Origin: Streptomyces albicerus
Lineage (GTDB): Bacteria; Actinomycetota; Actinomycetes; Streptomycetales; Streptomycetaceae
Length of the DNA: 64,000 bases
Direction: 5' to 3'
NCBI RefSeq assembly: GCF_008905045.1
Contig: NZ_VWMY01000043.1
Location: 39,580-103,579, forward strand
Part shown: one piece after another, positions 37,010 through 46,211 of the stretch
Position numbering within the stretch: the first letter of the stretch is position 1
How the letters are laid out: each line of letters starts with the position of its first letter
Notes under the pieces: generated by a model
What the model saw: only the letters and a program-made list of their open reading frames with translations
What the model was told of the DNA's origin: nothing
Database searches by the model: none
Position numbers and translations under genes: made by a program

Positions 37010-40000
37010 ATGGCGGGACGGGGCCCGCGGGCCGAAGGCCGTCATCAGGCGCCGGGCGCTGCCCGGAAAACCCGGGACGCGGTCCGGGAGACTCGGGGCG
37101 TTGCCCGGGACACTCGGGATGCTGTCAGGGGGCCTCGGGACGCTGCTCGGGAGTCTCGGGACGCCGCTCGGCAAGCGCCGGAGGCTGCCCGCGAAACGTC
37201 AGACCGGGCACGCGAAGCGCCTTACCGGGTCCGGGAAGCGCCTTACCGGGTCCGGGAAATGCCGGACGAGGTCCGGGAATCGCCGAACGGGGTCCGGGAA
37301 GCAGCGGATCCGGCCCTGGTGCGGATCTGCGATCTGGCCGGGCGGCCGCGCGGTACGGGGGTCGTCGCCGACCACCAAGGCACGGTGGTCACCAGCCACG
37401 AGGCGGTCGACGGGCTCACCCGCCTCGTCCTGCACGCTCCCGAGGACCGCACCTGCCTGGTGACGGCCGACGCGGTCACCCCTCTCCCGTCTCTCGACCT
37501 CGCCCTCGTCCACACCGACGGGCTGGGCCTCGCGCCCCTCCCGATCACGGTTCGGAAGTCCGTGGAGACCGGCACGTACGTCCGTATCGCCGCGGGCGGC
37601 TGGCGCGAGGCCCGCGTACTGGGCACGACGGCCGTGACGTACACGGCGACCGACCGCTTCCATCTCCTGGACGGCGCCGTGGAGTTGGCGATCGGTACGG
37701 CGGGGAGCGATGCGCTGCGGCTCGGAGGTGGGGCGGCCGGGGGGCCGGTGGTCGATGCGGCCACCGGTGCTGTCGTCGCCGTTCTGGGTACGGCACTTCA
37801 GTCCGGGCGGCGGGTGGGGGGCTTCGCCGTGCCGCTGTCCGCGGGCTGCGCGACTCCCGGCGGGGCGCTCGCCGAGTTGCTGGCCCGCAACGCGGCGACC
37901 GTGCCCGCGTACGGGGACGACCTGAATCTGGCGGGGGTGCTGGAGCTGACGGCCACCGTCGCGTCTCCGCCTGGCTCCGGCGGGGTCGATCCCGTCGAAC
38001 GAGCCGATACGGCAAGGGAGTTCGCCGACTTTGCCGAAGGCCCGTACGCCGTCCTCGGTCTCGTCGGTGCCCCGGGAAGCGGCCGTACGACGGAACTGGC
38101 CTCCCTTGCCACCCGGCGCAACCAGGGTGCGGAACCGGCCCCGACCTTGTGGCTGCGCGGAGCGGATCTGCTGGACGCCGACTCGTCGGTGGCCGACGCG
38201 GCGAGGAGGGCGTTGGAGCGGGCGGGGCGGATCGTGGCGGCTTCGGCCTCCGGCGGTGGAGCGGTGGGGGCGGGTGCGGAAGCAGGGTTCCGGGACGGCC
38301 GGAGTCCGGTGGGGGAGTGCCTGGCAGCCGACTGCCTGCCTGCCGACTTCCTGTCGGCCGGCTCCCCGGCGGAGCCCGGAGACACGGACAGTGAACTCGG
38401 TGACATCGGTCCCGAGCGTCTGGCCCGGCTCGCTCGGGACGCCGGGCGGCCCCTCCTGCTGCTCCTCGACAGTCCCGAGGAGATGCCGCCGGCCCTCGCG
38501 CACCGGCTGCCCGAGTGGACCGCGGGCACCTCCGAGTGGCTGCGGGCGCACGGGGCGCGGCTCGTCGTGGCCTGCCGGGCCGAGTACTGGGAGCAGGCGG
38601 GGGCGGAGTTCCCACGGGAGACGCTGTACGGGGCCGACCGGGGCGGTGACGGGCTTCCCACCTGCGTACGGCTCGGAGATCTGGACGAAGAAGAGGCGCG
38701 GCGGGCCCGGGCGGCCTACGGGATCCCGGAGGATGCCCTGGAAGGGGCCGACGCACGGCACCCCCTGGTGCTGCGGCTGCTGTCGGAGGTGCGGGCCGCG
38801 CTGGCCGGTGCCTCCGTGGGGCTTGTGGGGCGGGACGAGGTGTTCGCCGCGTACCTCGATCTGATGTGCCTGCGGGTGGCCGTGCGGCTCGCGGCGGCGA
38901 ACGGGCTGCGCGGCACGGCCGTGCGGCGGCTCGCGGCCAGGGTGTCCGGGCAGGTGCACGAGGCGGCGCGGCGTTGTCTGGGGCCGGGGCAGGGGGAGTT
39001 GGACCGGGCCGCTTTCGAGTCCGTGTTCCCGTGGGGGCCGGTGCCCGACCGGCGGCTCGGCGGGTGCACAGGGTGGGCCTCCGCCGTGCTCACCGAAGGG
39101 CTGCTCGTGCCCGCGGGGAACGGATACCGCTTCGCCCACGAGGAGCTCGCCGACTGGATCCAGGGCATGCACCTCGACCTGGACGGGGCACTCCAGGCCT
39201 TGGTGCACCACGCGAGCCCTGGTCCCCTGAGCGAGCCGCAGCCCTTCCCGGTCCCCCGCCACCGCATCGGCCCCGTACTGCAAGCCCTGCTCCTCCTGCC
39301 GCGTCAACAAGGAGCCGCCCAGCTCATCCTCCGCCTGCGCGAGCTGCTCCACGCGGTCGACGAACTCGAGCCGACAGACGCCGCGACCGACACGGCGACA
39401 GACATCACGACAGACATCACGACAGACACCGGGGCCTGGTGGGCCACCCGCCTCCTCAGGGACGTACTGCTCCGGGTGCCCGATGCGACCCCGTACATCG
39501 GAGTGCTGCGGCACCTCGCCGAGCGTGTGGTGAGGTGGCGGGCCGAAGGGCGGGCCGTGCCGGAGGAGTTCGGGCCGGGCTTCTGGACCGGGCTGCCCCT
39601 GCCGGAGGCGCACCGCTTCGATCTGCTGAGGCGACTCGTCGTGGCGGACGAGGCGCCGCCTGCCCCCGAACTCCGTTACCTGGACGCCGTGTCCGAGCTG
39701 CTCGCCGCCGACCCGGCCGCCGTGCAGCCCCATCTCACCCACTGGTTCGACGACGACCGCCCGCTGCCCGCGACCCCCGACGCCACCGTCGCGACCGCGG
39801 CCCAGGTCCTCCTGCACACCCACCGGCACCGTGCCCTGGACGACCTCACCGAGGCGCTGGTCGAGAGCGCGCACCAGCGCGGAGACGAGCTGCTGGCCGC
39901 CCTCGCGGAGGAGGAGCCGTCCGCCGTGTGCCGGGCGGTCGACCGCTGGGCGCACGACGAGCGCCCGGCCCGCCGGGTGGCGGCGGTGGCGTACGCGCTG

Positions 40001-40885
40001 CGGGCCGCGCCGCACGTACGCACCGAGGCCGACCGCGAGCTGCTGCGCTACGCCGCGCTCGCCCTGCTCGCCCGCCCCGGCGACTGCACGCTGCACGGGA
40101 GCGCCCTGGCGCTCCTCGTCCGTGATCCCCTCACCCGGGCCCGCTATCTGCCGCAGGCCCTCGCGCGCTTCAGGGCAGGCGACCCGCGGCTGCCCGTGAG
40201 CGCGCTGGTCGCCGCGCTGGCGACGCATCCGGACCCGGTGCTCGCCGCGTTCCGCGACCGCCTGCGGGAGCCGGACGCAGGCGAAGCAGCCGAGGCGCTG
40301 CGCACGCTCGCCGAGGTCACGACACCCCCGCTGGCCCGCCGTGTCGCCGCCCTCGTACGCGATGTCGTGGAGCGGCGTCCGGAGGCCGCCGTCCATGTGG
40401 CGGCGTACGTCGACCGGCGCCTTGAGCACGGCCTTGCCGCGCGTGCCGTGCTGTATCCGCTGGTCAGCGGGCTGCTCGGTGGGGGCAGGCCGCAGCTGCG
40501 GGCCGCGCTCGCCGAGGTGTTCGCGGCGCCCGGCACGCCCGCGTCGCGCCCGCTGCGGCGCGAGTTCCTGGACCTGTTGTTGACCCGGGAAGACGACCCG
40601 GCCGTCCTTGACGCGCTCGTACGGGCCGCCGCCGAGGCCGCTGCGCGCACTGGTGAAGAGCACACCCGCGCGCTGGTCCACAGCGCCGGCCTCCTCCTCG
40701 TCCGCACCCCGGACGGCGCCACCCGCTTCGACCGCGCCCTCCTCGATCTGAGCGGCCGTGTCCCCGGCTTCGCCGCCCTCGTCGCCCACTGGCTCACCGC
40801 CACGCCAGAGGACTGGTCCATCGTGGTCGGCCCCAGCACGCGCCGCATGATCGAGAACGTGGTGGGGGTGCGGGTTCCGGTGTGA
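37010..40885 (+). CDS. Large protein: heptad repeats, pseudo-trypsin domain, STAND-like NTPase, helical repeats
   Basis: 1291 aa from ATG 37010, chosen for GGGGAGG 7 bases upstream. Residues 19-102 are twelve heptads of the form R(E/D)xxxx(V/A). Residues 103-285 have a trypsin-like layout: TSHEAV (H130), SLDLALV (D163), and a GxSGGP site reading GAAGGP, so the serine is A243 and the domain is probably inactive. Residues 345-560 resemble a STAND NTPase: GAPGSGRT (353-360, Arg in place of the P-loop Lys) and RPLLLLLDSPEEMPP as Walker B-like. The C-terminal 650 residues are alanine/leucine-rich helical repeats of HEAT/TPR type. STAND proteins with protease-like effectors are known in bacterial conflict systems; function here is not demonstrated. 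Confidence 0.7.
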   Translation: MAGRGPRAEGRHQAPGAARKTRDAVRETRGVARDTRDAVRGPRDAARESRDAARQAPEAARETSDRAREAPYRVREAPYRVREMPDEVRESPNGVREAADPALVRICDLAGRPRGTGVVADHQGTVVTSHEAVDGLTRLVLHAPEDRTCLVTADAVTPLPSLDLALVHTDGLGLAPLPITVRKSVETGTYVRIAAGGWREARVLGTTAVTYTATDRFHLLDGAVELAIGTAGSDALRLGGGAAGGPVVDAATGAVVAVLGTALQSGRRVGGFAVPLSAGCATPGGALAELLARNAATVPAYGDDLNLAGVLELTATVASPPGSGGVDPVERADTAREFADFAEGPYAVLGLVGAPGSGRTTELASLATRRNQGAEPAPTLWLRGADLLDADSSVADAARRALERAGRIVAASASGGGAVGAGAEAGFRDGRSPVGECLAADCLPADFLSAGSPAEPGDTDSELGDIGPERLARLARDAGRPLLLLLDSPEEMPPALAHRLPEWTAGTSEWLRAHGARLVVACRAEYWEQAGAEFPRETLYGADRGGDGLPTCVRLGDLDEEEARRARAAYGIPEDALEGADARHPLVLRLLSEVRAALAGASVGLVGRDEVFAAYLDLMCLRVAVRLAAANGLRGTAVRRLAARVSGQVHEAARRCLGPGQGELDRAAFESVFPWGPVPDRRLGGCTGWASAVLTEGLLVPAGNGYRFAHEELADWIQGMHLDLDGALQALVHHASPGPLSEPQPFPVPRHRIGPVLQALLLLPRQQGAAQLILRLRELLHAVDELEPTDAATDTATDITTDITTDTGAWWATRLLRDVLLRVPDATPYIGVLRHLAERVVRWRAEGRAVPEEFGPGFWTGLPLPEAHRFDLLRRLVVADEAPPAPELRYLDAVSELLAADPAAVQPHLTHWFDDDRPLPATPDATVATAAQVLLHTHRHRALDDLTEALVESAHQRGDELLAALAEEEPSAVCRAVDRWAHDERPARRVAAVAYALRAAPHVRTEADRELLRYAALALLARPGDCTLHGSALALLVRDPLTRARYLPQALARFRAGDPRLPVSALVAALATHPDPVLAAFRDRLREPDAGEAAEALRTLAEVTTPPLARRVAALVRDVVERRPEAAVHVAAYVDRRLEHGLAARAVLYPLVSGLLGGGRPQLRAALAEVFAAPGTPASRPLRREFLDLLLTREDDPAVLDALVRAAAEAAARTGEEHTRALVHSAGLLLVRTPDGATRFDRALLDLSGRVPGFAALVAHWLTATPEDWSIVVGPSTRRMIENVVGVRVPV
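37064..37315 (+). repeat. 21-base minisatellite, 12 copies, inside the STAND-like gene
   Basis: Twelve consecutive 21-base units begin CGGGAA/CGGGAC. Copies 8 and 9 are nearly identical; the others are degenerate. They encode the 7-residue repeat at residues 19-102. Copy-number change would not shift the reading frame. Confidence 0.8.
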
Positions 40886-41023
40886 CCATTCCGCGTGCCG
40901 CGGCCGCCGCGTGCCGCCTGTCACAGCCCTCCATACCGATGCAGGCCGAGTGGACGCGGCATGGCACCCTTAGAGCTGCGTATGAGGCAGACACGGACAC
41001 AGGTTCGACGAGGAGCGGTCACA

Positions 41024-41983
41024 GTGCAGCGCTGGCGAGGTTTGGAGGACATCCCCCAGGACTGGGGGCGCAGCGTCGTCACCATCGGCTCGTACGACGG
41101 CGTCCACCGCGGGCACCAGCTGATCATCAGCCATGCCGTGGAACGGGCGCGTGAGCTGGGCGTTCCGTCCGTCGTCGTCACCTTCGACCCGCACCCCAGC
41201 GAGGTCGTGCGCCCCGGCAGCCATCCGCCCCTGCTCGCCCCGCACCACCGCCGCGCCGAGCTGATGGCAGAGCTGGGTGTCGACGCGCTGCTGATCCTCC
41301 CCTTCACCACCGAGTTCTCGAAGCTGTCACCCGCCGACTTCGTGGTGAAGGTCCTCGTCGACAAGCTGCACGCCAAGGCCGTCGTCGAGGGCCCCAACTT
41401 CCGCTTCGGCCACAAGGCCGCCGGCAACGTCGCCTTCCTCTCCGAGCAGGGCAAGACGTACGACTTCGAGGTCGACGTGGTGGATCTCTACGTGACCGGC
41501 GAGGCCGGCGGCGGCGAGCCCTTCTCCTCGACCCTCACCCGGCGGCTGATCGCCGAGGGCGATGTCGAAGGGGCGCGCGAGATCCTCGGCCGCCCGCACC
41601 GCGTCGAGGGCGTCGTCGTCCGCGGCGCCCAGCGCGGCCGCGAACTCGGCTTCCCCACCGCCAACGTCGAGACCCTCCCGCACACCGCGATCCCCGCCGA
41701 CGGCGTCTACGCCGGCTGGCTGCACGCGCAGGGCGAGGCGATGCCCGCCGCGATCTCCGTTGGCACGAACCCGCAGTTCGACGGCACCGAGCGCACGGTG
41801 GAGGCGTACGCCATCGATCGCGTCGGTCTTGATCTGTACGGTCTGCACGTGGCCGTGGACTTTCTTGCCTTCGTGCGGGGGCAGGCGAAGTTCGACTCCA
41901 TCGAGGCGTTGCTCGTGGCGATCGGGGACGATGTGAAGCGGTCGCGGGAGCTCATTGAGGCGTATGAGGGTGGGCGGCGGTAG
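41024..41983 (+). CDS. ribF: Bifunctional riboflavin kinase/FAD synthetase
   Basis: 319 aa from GTG 41024 (MQRWRGLEDIPQDWG), with AGGAGC 8 bases upstream. The N-terminal FAD synthetase has VTIGSYDGVHRGHQ and VVTFDPHP; a usual Phe in the first motif is Tyr here. The GPNFRFGHKAAGN loop follows. The C-terminal riboflavin kinase has RELGFPTANVE, DGVYAGWL and VEAYAID. It makes FMN and FAD. It follows the STAND-like gene with a 138-base gap and is convergent with the peptide transporter. Confidence 0.95.
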   Translation: MQRWRGLEDIPQDWGRSVVTIGSYDGVHRGHQLIISHAVERARELGVPSVVVTFDPHPSEVVRPGSHPPLLAPHHRRAELMAELGVDALLILPFTTEFSKLSPADFVVKVLVDKLHAKAVVEGPNFRFGHKAAGNVAFLSEQGKTYDFEVDVVDLYVTGEAGGGEPFSSTLTRRLIAEGDVEGAREILGRPHRVEGVVVRGAQRGRELGFPTANVETLPHTAIPADGVYAGWLHAQGEAMPAAISVGTNPQFDGTERTVEAYAIDRVGLDLYGLHVAVDFLAFVRGQAKFDSIEALLVAIGDDVKRSRELIEAYEGGRR

Positions 41984-42045
41984 GCGCCGCCCGCGTCGTC
42001 TGTGTCGATGACGTGGGTTGTTCGGCTGCGGGTGGTTCGTGGCTT

Positions 42046-42075
42046 GTCGCGCAGTTCCCCGCGCCCCTACGGGGC
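42046..42075. repeat. Dispersed intergenic repeat, short form, between convergent genes
   Basis: Core identical to the copies at 11904, 19629 and 34782 (GTCGCGCAGTTCCCCGCG...), ending in GCCCC-TAC-GGGGC (42063-42075). It lies 62 bases after ribF and 11 bases before the end of the opposing ABC gene. Confidence 0.65.
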
Positions 42076-42086
42076 CCGTGCCACCG

Positions 42087-43108
42087 TTACTGCGTCGTTG
42101 ACGCCCGCGACCGCGCCCAGTGGCACGCCACCTGTGCCCCGCCGCCCCCGTCCAGCACCGGCAGGTCCTCCCCGCGGCACGCGTCCGCGACGCCCGCGCG
42201 CTCGGCCTCGCCGCCCGCCAGGATCTGGCAGCGCGCGTGGAAGCGGCAGCCGGAGGGGATGCGGGACGGGTCCGGGGGCTCGCCGGTGAGGACGACCGGA
42301 GCGCCCGGCGCCTCGGGCAGGACAGACAACAAGGCCTGCGTGTAGGGGTGTTGAGGAGCCGTCAGGACCTCCTCCACCGTGCCTGTCTCGACGATCCGGC
42401 CCAGGTACATCACCGCGACGCGGTCGGCGATGTTCCACGCGAGACCCAGGTCGTGCGTCACCACCAGGGCGGACAGGCCGAGTTCGGCGCGCAGTCGCAG
42501 CAGCAGGGCCAGGATCTCGCCTCGTACCGACGCGTCCAGGGAGGCCACCGGCTCGTCGGCGACGATGAGTTCGGGCTCCAGGACGAGCGCGCCCGCGATG
42601 ACGACACGCTGCCGCTGACCGCCGGAGAGTTGGTGCGGGTAGCGCAGGAAGAAGCGCTCCGGGGGGCGAAGTCCGGCCCGGGACAGGGCCGTTGAGACAG
42701 CCTCGCGCTCGTCGCCCGCGTACTTGTGGATACGTAGCCCCTCGGCCACCGCGTCGTACACCGTGTGCCGGGGGTTGAGCGAGCCGCTCGGGTCCTGAAG
42801 GACCAACTGGACGCGCCTGCGGTACGCCTTGAGGTGGCGCGAGGAGTAGTCGAGAGGCCTGCCCGCGAAGGTGACGCGGCCCGCGGACGGCCGGACGAGA
42901 CCGAGGAGCGAGCGCGCCAGGGTCGTCTTGCCGCAGCCCGACTCGCCGACCAGCGCGACGATCTCACCGGGCCGGATGTCGAGGTCGACTCCGTCCACGG
43001 CACGGGCCCGGGTGGCGTCGCCGCGCCGGCCGGGGAACGTGACGTGCAGGCCTTCTGCGCTCAGCAGGGGAGCCGAGGACGCCGAGGGGACCGCTGCCGC
43101 GGTGGTCG

Positions 43109-43112
<4 letters not shown>
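42087..43112 (-). CDS. Oligopeptide ABC transporter ATPase (OppF/DppF type)
   Basis: 341 aa. Walker A GESGCGKTTLAR, QDPSGSLNPRHTV, LSGGQRQRV, Walker B ELIVADEPVASLDAS and the switch region VTHDLGLA are all present. The C-terminal peptide-transporter extension has GEPPDPSRIPSGCRFHARC. The start at 43112 has AGGAGC 5 bases upstream; an in-frame open stretch extends further upstream but only because the neighbouring gene is also open in that frame. The start overlaps the stop of the preceding ATPase gene (ATGA). It forms a pair with the other ATPase. Confidence 0.93.
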
Positions 43113-44109
<997 letters not shown>

Positions 44110-44113
<4 letters not shown>

Positions 44114-45069
44114 CGGGCCACCCCCAGCCGGGGGTTGAGGACGGACTCGACCGCGCGTCCGCACAGGGTGAAGGCGAGGGCCACGACGGCGATCGCGATG
44201 CCCGGCGGTACGAGATACCACCACTTTCCGGCGCTGACCGCGCCCGCCTCGCGCGCGTCCTGGAGCAGTCCGCCCCAGGAGACCACCGTCGGATCGCCGA
44301 GGCCGAGGAAGGCGAGCGTCGCCTCGGCGAGGATCGCGGAGGAGATGATGAGGGTCGTCTGCGCCAGCACCAGCGGCATGACGTTGGGCAGGACGTGGCG
44401 GGACATGACGTGCCAGTGGCCGCCGCCCAGCGCCTTGGCGCGTTCGATGTACGGCCGGGACTCCACGGCGAGGGTCTGCGCGCGCACCAGCCGGGCCGTC
44501 GTCGGCCAGGTCGTGACACCGATGGCCAGGATGATCGTGCCGAGCGAACGGGACATCACGGTCGCGAGCGCGATCGCGAGGACCAGCGTCGGCATGACCA
44601 GGAACCAGTCCGTGATCCGCATCATCACCGTCGCGTACCAGCCGCGGAAGTGCCCGGCGGTGATGCCGATGAGCGCGCCGATCGCGACCGAGAGGACGGC
44701 CGCGAGCAGTCCCACGAGCAAGGACACCCGCGATCCCCATACGACAAGGCCGAGCAGACTGCGCCCGAACTGATCGGTGCCCAGCGGGAATTCGGCACTC
44801 GGGCTCTCCATGGGCCGCCCCGGCGCGTCCGTCACGCTCTGCACGCCGGAGCCGACGGTCAGCGGCGCGGTGAGCGCGATCAGGGCGAAGAGCCCGAGAG
44901 CGGCCAGGCCGAAGAGGCCGGCGCGGTGGGTGCCGTACCGGTGCCAGAAGCGGGCGGCGGACCGGCGGCGGCGCTGCCGGGCGAGGGCACGGGGACCGGC
45001 CTTGGCCACCTGGGCCTTGGAAACCGCCTCGGGCGTGGTCATCGGCTCGTCCGGGTCCGTCGTCGTCAT
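44110..45069 (-). CDS. Oligopeptide ABC transporter permease (OppC/DppC type)
   Basis: 319 aa. After a polar, arginine-rich N-terminus there is a first membrane segment (AGLFGLAALGLFALIALTAPL), then FPLGTDQFGRSLLGLVVWGSR, which is the OppC signature, and the EAA-type loop VESRPYIERAKALGGGHWHVMSRHVLPN. About six membrane helices. Start at 45069 overlaps the stop of the DppB-type gene (ATGA). Confidence 0.93.
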
Positions 45070-46133
45070 CGGCCCACCCTCGGGTCGAGCAGCGGATAGA
45101 TCAGATCGGCGAGCGTGTTCATCACGATCACCGCGGCGGCGAACACGAAGAACAGCCCCTGGACCAGCGGCAGATCGGGCACGCTCAGCGCCTGGTAGAA
45201 GAGCCCGCCGAGGCCCGGCCAGGAGAAGACCGTCTCGACGAGGATCACGCCCGCGACGGTCCGGCCGAGGTTGATGAAGATCAGCGTCATGGTGGGCAGC
45301 AGCGCGTTCGGAACGGCATGGCGGCGGCGTACGAGATCGTCCCGCAGCCCCTTGGCCCGCGCGGTCGTCAGATAGTCGCCGCCCATCTCGTCGAGCAGCG
45401 CCGAGCGGGTGACGAGCAGGGTCTGCCCGTACTCGACCGCGACCAGCGTCACGACCGGCAGGACCAGGTGATGGGCGACATCGAGGACGTACGCGAAACC
45501 CTCCTCGCCGCCCGACTCCATGCCGCCGGTCGGGAAGAGACCGGGAATCGGCCCGATGCCCACCGAGAAGACGATGATCAGCAGCAGCCCCAGCCAGAAC
45601 GACGGGATCGAGTAGAGGGTCAGCGCCAGACCGGTGTTGAGCCGGTCGCCGAGCCCGCCGCTGCGCCACGCCGCGCGTGTGCCGAGGAAGATACCGAGTG
45701 CCGTGTAGAGCACGAACGAGGTGCCGGTGAGCAGCAGCGTGTTCGGCAGCGCCTCGGTGATCTTGTCGATGACCGGCGCCCGGAACTGGTACGAGGTGCC
45801 GAGATCGCCGGTGAGTGCCTTGCCGCAGTAGTCCGTGAACTGCTCCCACAGCGGCAGATCGAGCCCGAACTCCCTTCGGTACGCGGCGAGTTGCTCGGCA
45901 GACACCTGACGCCCGCCCGTCATGAACTTCACCGGGTCGCCGGGGATCAGCCGGAAGAGGAAGAAGCTCGTAACGAGAACGGCGAGCAGCGAAACGGCCG
46001 CGCCGCCCAGCTTGCCCGCCACGTACCGCGGATACCCGGAGGTGCCGCGCGCCCGTGCTCCGCGGGCCGACGGCCCGGCCCCGGCCGGACCGTCGGTCTT
46101 CCCGACCAGCGAGGGTGTCGCTTCAGCGGTCAT
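45066..46133 (-). CDS. Oligopeptide ABC transporter permease (OppB/DppB type)
   Basis: 355 aa. After a roughly 45-residue polar N-terminus come LLAVLVTSFFLFRLIPGDPVKFMTGG (OppB signature), then a REFGLDLPLWEQFTDYCG loop and multiple membrane helices, with the coupling loop MGGDYLTTARAKGL. About six helices. It is the second gene of the binding protein-permease-permease-ATPase-ATPase operon; the gap from the binding-protein stop is 78 bases. Confidence 0.93.
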   Translation of the reverse strand: MTAEATPSLVGKTDGPAGAGPSARGARARGTSGYPRYVAGKLGGAAVSLLAVLVTSFFLFRLIPGDPVKFMTGGRQVSAEQLAAYRREFGLDLPLWEQFTDYCGKALTGDLGTSYQFRAPVIDKITEALPNTLLLTGTSFVLYTALGIFLGTRAAWRSGGLGDRLNTGLALTLYSIPSFWLGLLLIIVFSVGIGPIPGLFPTGGMESGGEEGFAYVLDVAHHLVLPVVTLVAVEYGQTLLVTRSALLDEMGGDYLTTARAKGLRDDLVRRRHAVPNALLPTMTLIFINLGRTVAGVILVETVFSWPGLGGLFYQALSVPDLPLVQGLFFVFAAAVIVMNTLADLIYPLLDPRVGR

Positions 46134-46211
46134 GAACGGCTCTCACTACTCCGCCACTCTCGGCTATTCGGCTGTGCGCGGTCTGCGTCCGTCGCGTGCG
46201 GTCCTCGGCGG

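Noticed and set aside
37199..40924. Minus-strand open frame of about 1240 codons opposite the STAND-like gene
   Set aside because: Shadow of third-position GC; no start signal or known domain.
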